Shown: in pieces, positions 1-10,209 of the stretch
Numbering within the stretch: the stretch's first letter is position 1
Layout of the letters: each line of letters starts with the position of its first letter
NCBI GenBank assembly: GCA_040755155.1
Contig: JBFMBP010000150.1
Coordinates: forward strand, 40,001-104,000
DNA from: Candidatus Omnitrophota bacterium
GTDB taxonomy: Bacteria > Hinthialibacterota > Hinthialibacteria > Hinthialibacterales > Hinthialibacteraceae
Direction of reading: 5' to 3'
DNA: 64,000 nucleotides
The notes under the pieces: model-generated
Seen by the model: the letters and a program-made list of their open reading frames with translations, nothing else
The model's database searches: none
Told to the model about the DNA's origin: nothing
Translations under genes and position numbers: made by a program

Positions 1-1244
<1,244 letters not shown>

Positions 1245-1254
1245 GAATTTGCAA

Positions 1255-1331
1255 CATCCGCCGAAGCGGATGGATTTACCTGCTTTACAAAACGAATCTG
1301 AACGTCAACTAAGTGACTTTTGTTCGGATTC
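1255..1331 (-). other. rRNA leader hairpins upstream of 16S
   Basis: On the minus strand, just before the 16S 5' end, 1255-1272 folds into a perfect 7-bp stem, CATCCGC-TTCG-GCGGATG, capped by a UUCG tetraloop closed by C-G. Further upstream, 1294-1331 forms a longer interrupted hairpin (outer arms gaatctgaac/gttcggattc, inner arms gtca/tgac). Such leader stems usually guide RNase III processing or folding of pre-16S. That role is inferred here; the foldability is seen directly. Confidence 0.55.
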
Positions 1332-1414
1332 AATTGTGGGAGCCTCCCTTGCTTCGCTCATAAAATATGGTTTAGGCAAGGAAAGCAAACTCTCACACTT
1401 GACGTTAACCTGCT

Positions 1415-1431
1415 CGATTGTCAAAGAACAA
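1415..1431 (-). promoter_or_regulatory. boxA-like antitermination element of the rrn leader
   Basis: Read on the minus strand, this is TTGTTCTTTGACAATCG. It closely matches the boxA consensus of rRNA leaders (tgctctttaaca type), where NusB/S10 load to prevent Rho termination of untranslated rRNA. It lies between the rrn promoter and the 16S gene, which is the expected position. Confidence 0.7.
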
Positions 1432-1514
1432 GGAAGGAATGCCCTTCCACTTACTCCTGAGAAACTAAACCCGCTCGAACCAGCCTAATCCTGTATTCGT
1501 GCGGGCGAAGGATT

Positions 1515-1542
1515 ATTTTATCTCTTTTCGAAACGCTGTCAA
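1515..1542 (-). promoter_or_regulatory. Sigma-70 promoter of the rRNA operon
   Basis: On the minus strand, TTGACA (1537-1542) is followed by a 16-bp spacer and TAAAAT (1515-1520), close to the sigma-70 consensus. A GC-rich discriminator (cgcccgc) lies just downstream of the -10, typical of stringently controlled rRNA promoters. Upstream, at about 1552-1572, an A-tract (complement of the T-rich plus strand) looks like an UP element for the alpha C-terminal domain. Transcription would start near 1508, about 260 nt before 16S. Confidence 0.8.
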
Positions 1543-1572
1543 CCCGCTAGATGATTTTTTTTTATTTTTTTC

Positions 1573-2351
1573 GCGTTTCGTTTTCGGCCCCGTTTGTTTT
1601 CTCTCGCAAATCATTTCCTTCGCGAAAGACGGGAGTTCTTTTCTTTTTGCCATCGGCCACGTCAGCCAACGCGGAGCAAAGTATAGCGAGGTTGATGAGT
1701 CGGGGAAGTCCCCTAATTCATTTTTAATAATTTTTTTTAAAAAAAATTCTCCCTTTAAGGGATGAGATGAACTAAGTATAATAAAATAAGTAAATTATAT
1801 CGAATTATAAAAAAAGAAAAAAAATAAAAAAATCCCGCGAATTCGTACTTTCCAACCTCTTTCGAGGAGAAAAATTGGCCGGGAATTTGTAAAAAAAGGA
1901 TGAATCTCGATAAGATGGCTTGAATCGAATCGAATATCCTGCCTGGAAAAATATATAAAAGGGGATTCCTTGACGCCGGCGATTCTGGAATTCGATTTTT
2001 CCAATGCGAAGTGCGCAAAAATTTCTCGGCGATGAGCGGCCCATATGCAAAAAATGCTCATAAGTGAATTATAACTAATTAATTATATTTGATTTATGTA
2101 AGTCTATATCGGCTGGCGCAAATATTGCATATTTTCTGGCAAACATAAAAAAATCCCAATATTCGAGGGGTTGTTATATATTAATATCTATAAGATCGTC
2201 TCCATTTTACCCTTAATCGCCATAGAAAAGCGGATGCCTTTGAATGGACGGATTTTTCAAGACGAATGAAAATTGTTTTCACGAATGAGCGCGAAAACGG
2301 CGATGATATTTAACGCAAGGGAAGAACGGACGTTAGGAAAGGAGGATAACA
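1573..2351. other. AT-rich intergenic region without a recognised gene
   Basis: This stretch separates the rrn promoter from tRNA-Cys. It is strongly AT-rich with long A and T runs. The open frames in it are Phe/Ile/Lys-rich, overlap one another on several strands and lack convincing ribosome binding sites, so I do not call any. No repeat, RNA gene or terminator is clear. Confidence 0.6.
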
Positions 2352-2423
2352 AGGCGGCGCCCGGATTCGAACCGGGGGATAAAGGATTTGCAGTCCTCTG
2401 CCTTACCACTTGGCTACGCCGCC
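2352..2423 (-). tRNA. tRNA-Cys (anticodon GCA)
   Basis: The minus strand gives a full cloverleaf: acceptor GGCGGCG/CGCCGCC, D-arm GCC...GGC, anticodon stem GAGGA/TCCTT with loop CTGCAAA (anticodon GCA), and T-arm CCGG-TTCGAAT-CCGG. The discriminator is U73, as expected for cysteine. CCA is not encoded. There is no sign of an integrated element at its 3' end. Confidence 0.97.
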
Positions 2424-2776
2424 GAATTGCAGGCTCTATTAAAGGAAGAGGGGATCGCAACGAACGGCGATCCCAACGAATATTATTCAATTCCTTCCCG
2501 GTTCTGTCAACCGCCGCCGGTTAACACGGAATAGAGCGCCAACGAATATAGGCAGGATTTTTTCTTCCTTAACAGGGCGAATTGCTAGCGTTTGCATCCT
2601 CTCTCCTTCACGGGAAGAAGAAGGAAATGTAAACTTTCCCTTCTAAAGCTGTTTATTGATTTTCTCATCGACTCGTTCCATAGGATTTTCGATTATGGCT
2701 TGCGCCTGCATTCCTTTTCTGGAATACGGGCGCCGAGATAAATATAACCGCATTAGATTGGGGGAATAACGATTAC
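2424..2776. other. Intergenic region upstream of hom
   Basis: This region holds a perfect 8-bp hairpin, gggatcgc-(8 nt)-gcgatccc at 2451-2474, just upstream of tRNA-Cys on its strand. Close to hom there is a -10-like TATAAC at 2743-2748 without a matching -35. I see no T-box, lysine riboswitch or leader-peptide attenuator despite the downstream amino-acid genes. The hairpin lacks a T-run, so it is not called a terminator. Confidence 0.4.
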
Positions 2777-4078
2777 ATGGCACTTCGCATCGGATTACTA
2801 GGCTTTGGCACAGTCGGCGCAGGCGCCGTCAAGACGCTGAGAGAAAACGCCGATGCGATCGCGCGGCGGGCGGGAACGGAAATCGTTCTAGCGGCTGTCG
2901 CCGATGTGGATTGGAGCCGCGACCGGGGGATTGATCTTTCCGGCGTTGCCAAAGAGACGGACGGCTGGCGTTTAATCCGCGATCCTAAGATTGACGTAAT
3001 TATCGAGCTGATCGGCGGCTCCGGCATCGCCAAGGATTTCGTCAAAGGCGCGTTGGAGAATGGCAAAGACGTCATCACCGCCAATAAAGCCTTGCTGGCG
3101 AGCCATGGCGCAACGTTGTTCAAACTCGCGGCGGATCAAGGAAGGAAGATTTATTTCGAAGGCGCCGTCGGGGGCGGCATTCCCTTGATTCAATCCTTTT
3201 ACGGCGGATTGGCGTCGGCGAAAATCTCGGAAATCCATTCCATCATTAACGGAACCAGCAATTATATTCTCACCGCCATGGAAGAAGCGGGCGCTCCTTT
3301 CGAAAAAGTGCTCAAAGAAGCTCAGCAGTTAGGATACGCCGAACTCGATCCCACTTACGACGTAGAAGGAATCGACGCCGCGCACAAACTGGCGATCATG
3401 GCTTCCATCTGCTTCGATACGCAAGTCAACTTGCAAGCCGTATATACGGAAGGCATCCAGGATATCACCGTGGATGACATTCGTTTCGGCCAGCGGCTGG
3501 GGTATCGCTTGAAACTGCTGGCTATCGCCAAAGACTTGGGTGAGGAAATCGAAGTGCGGGTGCATCCGACATTCATCCCCAAAAGCCAGCTTCTCGCGTC
3601 GGTCAACGGCGTTTTCAACGCCGTCAACACCTACGCCAAAGGATTGGGATCGACAATGTTGTATGGGCGAGGAGCGGGCGATCTGCCCACCGGCCACGCC
3701 GTCATCAGCGACGCGATTCAATGCGCGCAGGATAGTATGGCGCGCCGCAGCGTCGATTACCGCAACTTCTACACGCCGAAAAAGCGCATGAGGCCGATGG
3801 GCGATATCATCGCGGAATATTATCTACGCTTCCTGGTGAAAGATCAGCCGGGCGTATTGGCGAAGATTGCGGGGATTTTAGGCGATCGCGAAATTAGCAT
3901 CCTTTCCGTGTTGCAGACGGAGTTGAGCCGCGACAATGTTTGTCCTATCGTGATCATGACGCATAAAGCGCGCGAAGGCGATTTGTGGCGCGCTCTCGAA
4001 CAGATCAGAGAACTCGACGTCGTCATGGCGCAACCGAAAGTGATTCGCATCGAGCAAATGGATGGTAGAAAAAGCTGA
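2777..4078 (+). CDS. hom: Homoserine dehydrogenase with C-terminal ACT domain
   Basis: The enzyme reduces aspartate semialdehyde to homoserine with NAD(P)H, the branch-point step toward threonine, methionine and isoleucine. The 433-residue protein begins with the dinucleotide-binding motif GLLGFGTVGAG (residues 6-16). It continues through the catalytic domain containing GGGIPLIQ and GTSNYIL, and ends in an ACT domain from about residue 352 (FLVKDQPGVLAKIAGILGD) that normally mediates threonine feedback inhibition. Length and order match the long bacterial Hom family. The ATG at 2777 is preceded by a G-rich ribosome binding site (gggggaa). It is the first gene of a hom / kinase-like / lysC cluster; the next gene starts about 130 nt downstream. 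Confidence 0.95.
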   Translation: MALRIGLLGFGTVGAGAVKTLRENADAIARRAGTEIVLAAVADVDWSRDRGIDLSGVAKETDGWRLIRDPKIDVIIELIGGSGIAKDFVKGALENGKDVITANKALLASHGATLFKLAADQGRKIYFEGAVGGGIPLIQSFYGGLASAKISEIHSIINGTSNYILTAMEEAGAPFEKVLKEAQQLGYAELDPTYDVEGIDAAHKLAIMASICFDTQVNLQAVYTEGIQDITVDDIRFGQRLGYRLKLLAIAKDLGEEIEVRVHPTFIPKSQLLASVNGVFNAVNTYAKGLGSTMLYGRGAGDLPTGHAVISDAIQCAQDSMARRSVDYRNFYTPKKRMRPMGDIIAEYYLRFLVKDQPGVLAKIAGILGDREISILSVLQTELSRDNVCPIVIMTHKAREGDLWRALEQIRELDVVMAQPKVIRIEQMDGRKS

Positions 4079-4206
4079 ACGCCTCATGTCAAACCTTATC
4101 ATAGAGAAAAAAGAGAAAAGACGAATCTCGAATTAAGGAATGATACGGTGCGTTGAATGCTCTGCCGTCTTTTTCCCAAACGCGAAATAGAAACGAGATA
4201 TTGCCG

Positions 4207-5418
4207 ATGAAATATATTATCGCCGTACCCGACGGCGCTACGGACAGGTTAAGCGATTATCCCAACGGCGATACGCCCCTCTTCTGCGCCGAGACGCCGA
4301 CGATGGACGAATTGGCGGATCGCGCCGAAGCGGGCTGGGCGAAAACCGTTCCGAATGGCTTTCCTCCCGGAAGCGATGTGGCGCTGCTATCCATCTTCGG
4401 CTACAACCCTGCTGATGTCTATACGGGACGCGCTCCGCTGGAAGCCGCCAGCCTGGGCGTCGCACTGAACGACAAGGCGGCCTTTCGTTGCAACCTGGTG
4501 ACGATTGGGGACGGCGTCATGAAAGAATTCACCGCCGGCCATATCTCTACCGAAGAAGCCGGGCAGATCGTTCAAGACTTGGATCGGGAGTTCCGCAAAG
4601 AAAACGTCCGGTTTTATACGGGAGTGCAATATCGCCACATCATGACGGCGCCGCCTTCCTTCGCCGCTGTGGAATGCACTCCGCCGCATGATATTACAGA
4701 CAAAGAGATTGCGCCGCATCTTCCACGCGGCGGTTCCCAAACCATTATTCGCAGCCTCATGGAAAAATCCCAAGCGATCATGGCCGATCATCCCGTCAAT
4801 CTCAAGCGCATCGCGGCGGGAAAGCCCCCGGCGACGCAAATTTGGCTTTGGGGGCAAGGAACGGAGCCGATGCTGCCGCCTTATTCCATCCGCTGCGGTT
4901 TATCGGGCAGCGTTATATCGGCGGTCGATTTAATCAAGGGCATTGGGACGTTAGCGGGATTGGAAATTGTCAAAGTAGCTGGCGCAACGGGATTGCAGGA
5001 CACGAATTACGAAGGCAAAGCCGACGCCGCCTTGGCCGTTCTTCGCAAGAATGATTTCGTATTGATTCACGTCGAAGGACCGGACGAGATGGGGCATAAA
5101 GGTGACGCGGCCATGAAAACGCAATGCCTCGCCGATTTCGACCGGCGGATGCTGCGGCGGCTGGTGGAGGGATTGCGCGCTTGGGGCGAACATTTCCGGC
5201 TGTTGCTTCTGCCGGATCATCCCACGCCGATCGCCTTGAAAACCCATGTCAATGAGCCTGTCCCATTCATTCTTTACGATAGCCGGGACGCCGGCGTAAA
5301 AGGAACCGGCGGATTTTCGGAAATATCCATCCAGCGGCGCGAAAGCCGGATTGTTCCAGGTTATCGCCTATTGGACGTATTGCGCGAGAATATCAGTTTA
5401 TCCAGCTTGGACGCATAA
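4207..5418 (+). CDS. Phosphoglycerate-mutase-family protein, proposed homoserine kinase
   Basis: This 403-residue protein belongs to the archaeal-type cofactor-independent phosphoglycerate mutase family of the alkaline phosphatase superfamily. It begins MKYIIAVPDGATD, with the metal-binding Asp. GSDVALLSIFGYNP holds the nucleophile-type Ser region, and DEMGHKGD plus LLLPDHPTP hold the C-terminal metal ligands. A subfamily found between hom and lysC in many bacteria lacking ThrB is annotated as a proposed homoserine kinase, and the context here is exactly that. I chose the ATG at 4207 because it gives the canonical family N-terminus; a TTG at 4153 would add 18 unconserved residues. A glycolytic mutase role cannot be excluded from sequence alone. 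Confidence 0.85.
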   Translation: MKYIIAVPDGATDRLSDYPNGDTPLFCAETPTMDELADRAEAGWAKTVPNGFPPGSDVALLSIFGYNPADVYTGRAPLEAASLGVALNDKAAFRCNLVTIGDGVMKEFTAGHISTEEAGQIVQDLDREFRKENVRFYTGVQYRHIMTAPPSFAAVECTPPHDITDKEIAPHLPRGGSQTIIRSLMEKSQAIMADHPVNLKRIAAGKPPATQIWLWGQGTEPMLPPYSIRCGLSGSVISAVDLIKGIGTLAGLEIVKVAGATGLQDTNYEGKADAALAVLRKNDFVLIHVEGPDEMGHKGDAAMKTQCLADFDRRMLRRLVEGLRAWGEHFRLLLLPDHPTPIALKTHVNEPVPFILYDSRDAGVKGTGGFSEISIQRRESRIVPGYRLLDVLRENISLSSLDA

Positions 5419-5455
5419 CGCCTTTTTGGCGCATTACTATAGCGAGGGAAAAACC

Positions 5456-6694
5456 ATGTCAATCATTGTGCAGAAATTCGGCGGCACATCCGTGGGAACC
5501 ACGCAGAAGATCATGAATGCAGCCCGCAAAGCCGTCCGGGACGCGGAAGCGGGGCATGACGTGGTCGTTACCGTGTCCGCCATGTCGGGAGAGACGGATC
5601 GTTTGCTCAATCTGGCCAACGAAATCGATCCCGCCGGATCGCCGCGCGAGCGGGACGTCATCGCTTCCACAGGCGAGCAAGTAACGATCGGATTGATGGC
5701 TCTGGCCATCGAGAAATTGGGACGTCCGGCGATTTCGTTTACGGGATTTCAGATCGACATGCGAACGGATTCCGCCTTCACGAAGGCGAAAATCCGCAGC
5801 ATCGGCGACGAGAAGATCCGTCAGGCGTTGAAAGAAGGGAAAATCGTCGTCATCGCCGGTTTTCAAGGCGTAACCGACGCCGGAGAGATTACGACGCTAG
5901 GCCGGGGCGGTTCGGATACGACGGCCGTCGCTATCGCCGCAGCGTTGAACGCCGACCGTTGCGACATCTACACCGACGTGGACGGAGTCTACGCCGCCGA
6001 CCCGCGCATCGTTCCGCGAGTGAAGAAGATTCCCGCCCTCTCCTACGAAGAGATGCTTGAGATGGCGTCGTCGGGAGCGAAAGTGTTGCATACGCGGTCG
6101 GTGCAATTCGCCGCGAAATACAATGTTCCATTGCAAGTTTTATCCAGTTTCGTAGATACGCCAGGCACAATGATTACTAAGGAGGAAGCCATGGAAACAG
6201 TCGTCGTCAGCGCCATTACTCATAACGTCAAGGAAGCCAAAGTTACTTTGAGCCGCATCGCGGACAAGCCGGGCACGGCGGCGGCCTTATTCAATTTTCT
6301 CGCCGGCAAGAATATCAACGTGGATATGATCGTCCAAAATACGGGCGAAAACGAAATGGCGGATATTTCCTTCACCGTCGAGCGCACCGATTTGCCTTAC
6401 ATCAAGAAGTTCGAAAACGAACTATGCGGCGTCATCAACGCTCAAAAGATCGCCTACGACGACAAGATCGCGAAAATTTCCGCGATCGGCGTGGGAATGC
6501 GCAGCCATGCGGGCGTGGCGTCGCGGATGTTCAACGCCTTGGCGGCGAAAGGAATCAACATCCTGATGATCAGCACCTCGGAAATTAAAGTTTCTTGCGT
6601 TATTCATGAGGACTACACGGAATTGGCCGTGCGGGCGCTTTGCGAAGAATTCGACTTGGAAAAGAAAGAGGAGATCGCCGAGCTGGAAAAATAA
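5456..6694 (+). CDS. lysC: Aspartate kinase (alpha subunit) with two ACT domains
   Basis: Aspartokinase phosphorylates aspartate, the first step to lysine, threonine, methionine and diaminopimelate. The 412-residue protein starts MSIIVQKFGGTSVG, the canonical KFGGTS motif. It has the kinase core with TLGRGGSDTTAVA and YTDVDGVYAADPR, and two C-terminal ACT domains (about 262-330 and 340-400) that bind feedback inhibitors. The ATG at 5456 follows gcgaggg; a longer frame from 5351 overlaps the preceding gene and lacks homology. It is the third gene of the hom cluster, 37 nt after the kinase-like gene. An internal in-frame start at 6191 is described separately. Confidence 0.95.
   Translation: MSIIVQKFGGTSVGTTQKIMNAARKAVRDAEAGHDVVVTVSAMSGETDRLLNLANEIDPAGSPRERDVIASTGEQVTIGLMALAIEKLGRPAISFTGFQIDMRTDSAFTKAKIRSIGDEKIRQALKEGKIVVIAGFQGVTDAGEITTLGRGGSDTTAVAIAAALNADRCDIYTDVDGVYAADPRIVPRVKKIPALSYEEMLEMASSGAKVLHTRSVQFAAKYNVPLQVLSSFVDTPGTMITKEEAMETVVVSAITHNVKEAKVTLSRIADKPGTAAALFNFLAGKNINVDMIVQNTGENEMADISFTVERTDLPYIKKFENELCGVINAQKIAYDDKIAKISAIGVGMRSHAGVASRMFNALAAKGINILMISTSEIKVSCVIHEDYTELAVRALCEEFDLEKKEEIAELEK
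6191..6694 (+). CDS. Aspartate kinase beta subunit from an internal start within lysC
   Basis: Inside lysC, the perfect Shine-Dalgarno aaggagg (6179-6185) stands 5 nt before an ATG at 6191 that is in frame with the main start (245 codons downstream). Translation from it gives a 167-residue protein beginning METVVVSAITHN and holding only the two ACT domains. In Bacillus subtilis, Corynebacterium and Thermus, lysC encodes alpha2beta2 aspartokinases whose regulatory beta chain arises from just such an in-frame internal start. The signal and frame are seen directly; that the product is made is inferred. Confidence 0.65.
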   Translation: METVVVSAITHNVKEAKVTLSRIADKPGTAAALFNFLAGKNINVDMIVQNTGENEMADISFTVERTDLPYIKKFENELCGVINAQKIAYDDKIAKISAIGVGMRSHAGVASRMFNALAAKGINILMISTSEIKVSCVIHEDYTELAVRALCEEFDLEKKEEIAELEK

Positions 6695-6738
6695 TCCCGC
6701 CGGCTCGACGCGATTTCGGCATCCTGGAAAGGTAAAAG

Positions 6739-9700
6739 ATGAGTCATTCTTCTTCCCGAACGATCCTTGGGATCGTTAGCTTGTTTCTATTGGTTAGCTC
6801 ATTGGGTTGGACCATAACGGATGTTTCGAAATCGTCGAAATGTTTTGTGGTGATGAAATCTTCCCCCGTCCTCCTCGCTCAAAAGGCGATGAGCGGGGGA
6901 TATCTTATGAAAACGGCGGAATTCAAGGCCAAGCAAGCCAGCGCTCGGGCGTATGCGGCGGTTCTCCGGGCGGAACAAGACGCTGTGGAGCAAGAGATCC
7001 TGAAAGCGGCGCCCAGCGCGAAAATACATCGACGCTTCACCAACCTGCTCAATGCCATGACGGTGGAAGCTGGGCCGGAAGAGCAGACGCAATGGGCTTC
7101 TTTGCCGGGCGTCGCTTACATCGCGCCGGTCTGTACGGTAAAACCGATGTTGACCAAAAGCGTTACATTGGTCCATTTGCCTGAAGCCTGGGAACTGCTG
7201 GGAGGCGGAGAAAAGGCGGGAGAAGGCGTCTATATCGCGATTATCGACACGGGCGTCGACGTTACGCATCCCGCCTTCGATGACGAAGGTTTCGTTATGC
7301 CGGACGGATTTCCCAAGGGCAATGCGAGTTTTACCAACAACAAAATCATCGCCGCCCATGTTTTTCCGCCTAACGGGAGGAATAAAGGCGATACGACCCT
7401 CTTCGACCGGGAAGGGCATGGAACGGACGTGTCATCGATCGCAGCGGCGAATTTCAACGTCGATTCGCCGCTGGGCCCCCTTTCCGGCGGCGCGCCGAAA
7501 GCCTATCTGGGAAACTATAAAGTTTTCACGTTGAGCAGCGGCGCGGACAGCGATCAGATCGTCGCCGCCGTCGAACAAGCTGTGGAAGATGGGGCGGATG
7601 TGATCAATCTCAGTTTAGGCTCCGATGTCTTCGGCGATCCCCAGCACGATCCGCAGATTCTCTCGTTGCGCAACGCCGTCGATCTGGGAGCTGTTGTAGT
7701 AGTCGCCGGGGGCAATAGCGGAAAAGATTATACGATCGGCAATCCCGCCCAGGCGGAGGAAGCTATCACGGTAGGCGCCGTAACCAATCGACACGCTCCA
7801 AGCGCATCCACCGACGATTTCGAAGCCAGTTTTTATCTGGGCTTATCCGTCATCGTGGAAGGCGAAACCGTTCTGAGCGATGCGCAAGCGATTTTTGGCG
7901 GTGGGGGGAGTTCGTTTACGGCGCCGTATATCGGAACTTTTCCCATTAAGGACCTCGATTTGATGGATGGCGGCAGCTACGGCGGATCGGGAGACGGTCT
8001 GTTTTGCGCAGACGTCAGTCTGCCCGCGCCCTTGAACGCCTGGCTGCTGGTTCAACGCGGCGACTGCTTATTTGCGGATAAAGTCAAAAGAGCCCAAGCC
8101 GCGGGCGCCAACGGCGTGATCTTTATGGACAACAAGGACGCGGCGGGCGATCAACCCGGCGTGGAAGGTTCCTCGCTGCCCAGCATGATGATAAGCAAAT
8201 CGGCGGGAAAAACCATCAAGGATGCGTTGAAAGATGGGCTTGACGTAAAAATCGACATTCATTCCTTGAAACTCAATTCCAGTTCGTCCACTCCATCGCA
8301 TATGGCATCCTACAGCAGCGAAGGACCTACGGCGGAATATCTCTTGAAACCAGATTTGTCCGCCGTCGGCCATAGTCTCTTCGGCGCAACCCAGAACGAC
8401 GACACCACGCAATCCACCTTCGCCGCCTCCGGATTCTATTGGTATGCCGGAACCAGCATGGCTTCGCCCCAAGTGGCGGGAATCGCCGCTTTGATCCGGC
8501 AGGAGCATCCCGATTGGCCTCCCGCCTGGATTAAATCCGTTCTGGTTACGAATGCGAATCGCTCCATCTACAAAGCGTCGCCCAGCAACAGCTTGGCCGC
8601 TATTGTCGAATGCGGCGGTGGTTTGGCGGACGCAAACGCGGCGTCCGAAGCGGATACCGTTGTGGTTCCTTCAATTTTAAGCTTGGGGAAATATATGCTT
8701 TATTCCAAAGAGACGGCCGCGAAGCCCTTTACAATTGTCAATGTTTCCGACCGGGAATGCGAGTATGCCCTAACAAGGGATTCGTCGGAAAACACCATCC
8801 AAACCGTTCTTTCGGAGGATCGATTTACGATCGCGCCGGGCGGAAAGAAAGAGATTAGAGTTTCTTTCATCATTCCCTCGTCCCTTGCCAGCGGCGATCA
8901 TGAGTCGAATTTGCTCTTGAAAAACGAAACGACGGGCAAAACCTATCCCATTCCCTTTTGGGTAAGAACGGAGCCGGTCAATCAGCCGTCGGGAAATATA
9001 CTCCTCGTGGATGACGACGAAGGCGAGAGTTACCAAACGTTTTATCAAGAAGCTCTAACGACGGCGGGTTATTCCTATTCGACGTGGGACGTCAAAACCA
9101 TCGGCGAATATCCCACGTTGAATTATCTCTCTGCTTTTCGCACTGTCGTATGGTTCCTTTCCACGAGCAGCCTTAATTCCTACGATCAATCCACCGATGC
9201 GGGTTACGAGAAATACGTGACCGCCTATAATTCGCGCCATCTTTTCGAAAGCGCCATGATGTTGTACCTCACCGGGGGCGGAACGCTCTTCCTTACCGGA
9301 CAAGACTTTTTGGACGACAAGGAAGAGGCGGCCTTTCCCCAGGAAATATTAGGCGTGGAGATGGCGGATCACGATCACGGAGCGAATACGATTCAAGGAT
9401 TTCCGGAGAATACCATCTTTTCCGAGATCGGCAATATCAATCTGAGTTATCCCGGCAATTTCGAGAATTTCCCCGATCTCATCGCTCCTATCGCGTCGAG
9501 AGGAATCGCGACATCCGCCTTTTACGCCAATGGCAATAAGAACAACGTCGTAGGCGTTACGATAGAAACCAGCGGCTATCGGGCGATATTTCTCGCTTTT
9601 CCCTTGGAATTGTCTACTTCTACAAGCGAAGCGGCCACCATTATCCAAAAAGGATTGCAATGGCTGGAGGAAGCCGAATCCGCCTCTCCCCGTTTGACGC

Positions 9701-9990
9701 GCATTACGCCGGATACGATCGATCTCTCGCAGAATTCCGGTCCGGTTCCGATCGCGATCGAAGGAGACGGCTTCTTTTTCGCCAACGGATACCGCGCCTA
9801 CTTGGATTTCGCGACGATCGACCGGCTGCAGCGAGTCGACAGCCATTCGTTGAGCGGGGAAGCGCCCGCCGGTTTGCAGCCCGGCGTTTATACCTTGAAA
9901 GTGCAAACCGGGGATGGCCGGCGCTTGCAACTGGAAAATGCTTTGACGGTCGTCGCCAACAATGCGATTTCGGACTGGTCGCTCTTTTAG
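6739..9990 (+). CDS. Secreted subtilisin-like serine protease with PA domain
   Basis: A 1083-residue secreted S8 peptidase. The N-terminus has basic and hydrophobic residues (about 8-30) fitting a signal peptide, followed by an I9-like propeptide. The catalytic triad is visible: Asp170 in IAIIDTGVD, His227 in REGHGTDVSSI, Ser573 in AGTSMASPQVAG; the oxyanion-hole Asn326 lies in AGGNSG. A protease-associated (PA) domain is inserted between Asn326 and Ser573 (about 410-500, with VQRGDC). The C-terminal part carries further beta domains, including an IPT/TIG-like segment near 980-1075. An oddity is HGTD in place of the usual HGTH after the catalytic His. The ATG at 6739 follows ggaaagg. It sits 44 nt after lysC with no visible functional link. 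Confidence 0.93.
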   Translation: MSHSSSRTILGIVSLFLLVSSLGWTITDVSKSSKCFVVMKSSPVLLAQKAMSGGYLMKTAEFKAKQASARAYAAVLRAEQDAVEQEILKAAPSAKIHRRFTNLLNAMTVEAGPEEQTQWASLPGVAYIAPVCTVKPMLTKSVTLVHLPEAWELLGGGEKAGEGVYIAIIDTGVDVTHPAFDDEGFVMPDGFPKGNASFTNNKIIAAHVFPPNGRNKGDTTLFDREGHGTDVSSIAAANFNVDSPLGPLSGGAPKAYLGNYKVFTLSSGADSDQIVAAVEQAVEDGADVINLSLGSDVFGDPQHDPQILSLRNAVDLGAVVVVAGGNSGKDYTIGNPAQAEEAITVGAVTNRHAPSASTDDFEASFYLGLSVIVEGETVLSDAQAIFGGGGSSFTAPYIGTFPIKDLDLMDGGSYGGSGDGLFCADVSLPAPLNAWLLVQRGDCLFADKVKRAQAAGANGVIFMDNKDAAGDQPGVEGSSLPSMMISKSAGKTIKDALKDGLDVKIDIHSLKLNSSSSTPSHMASYSSEGPTAEYLLKPDLSAVGHSLFGATQNDDTTQSTFAASGFYWYAGTSMASPQVAGIAALIRQEHPDWPPAWIKSVLVTNANRSIYKASPSNSLAAIVECGGGLADANAASEADTVVVPSILSLGKYMLYSKETAAKPFTIVNVSDRECEYALTRDSSENTIQTVLSEDRFTIAPGGKKEIRVSFIIPSSLASGDHESNLLLKNETTGKTYPIPFWVRTEPVNQPSGNILLVDDDEGESYQTFYQEALTTAGYSYSTWDVKTIGEYPTLNYLSAFRTVVWFLSTSSLNSYDQSTDAGYEKYVTAYNSRHLFESAMMLYLTGGGTLFLTGQDFLDDKEEAAFPQEILGVEMADHDHGANTIQGFPENTIFSEIGNINLSYPGNFENFPDLIAPIASRGIATSAFYANGNKNNVVGVTIETSGYRAIFLAFPLELSTSTSEAATIIQKGLQWLEEAESASPRLTRITPDTIDLSQNSGPVPIAIEGDGFFFANGYRAYLDFATIDRLQRVDSHSLSGEAPAGLQPGVYTLKVQTGDGRRLQLENALTVVANNAISDWSLF

Positions 9991-10054
9991 CGGCTGAAAT
10001 CGCAGCGAATAACTTTCGGACTTTTGTTTTTCCATTATAATGAGCAAGAGGATG

Positions 10055-10080
10055 GGCGAGGCGCTGCCTCGCCTAACTCT
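10055..10080. repeat. Short intergenic hairpin repeat ending in actctt
   Basis: An 8-bp perfect stem, ggcgaggc-gct-gcctcgcc (10055-10073), is followed by taactctt. Similar hairpins ending in (t)actctt occur after the stop codons near 16674 and 34183. There is no T-run, so it is not a standard terminator. It may belong to a small REP-like hairpin family. Confidence 0.45.
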
Positions 10081-10209
10081 TACTATACCCGTCCCGGAAA
10101 TTGGATGCGCCGTTTCTTTCCAGAAGAGGCTGGTTTATATCTAGCGATTGGCATCAGACTTTTTTTAATTTTCCAACCTGGGAACTAAATCGGGATTTCA
10201 TGAAAGGCG

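Noticed and set aside
2352-2423. tRNA-Cys as an integration site for a mobile element
   Set aside because: No integrase, no repeated tRNA 3' end and no foreign gene block beside it; the same holds for tRNA-Ser at 44434.
2424-2776. Riboswitch or T-box ahead of hom
   Set aside because: I found no T-box motif, lysine-riboswitch core or Thr/Ile-rich leader peptide; only an isolated 8-bp hairpin.
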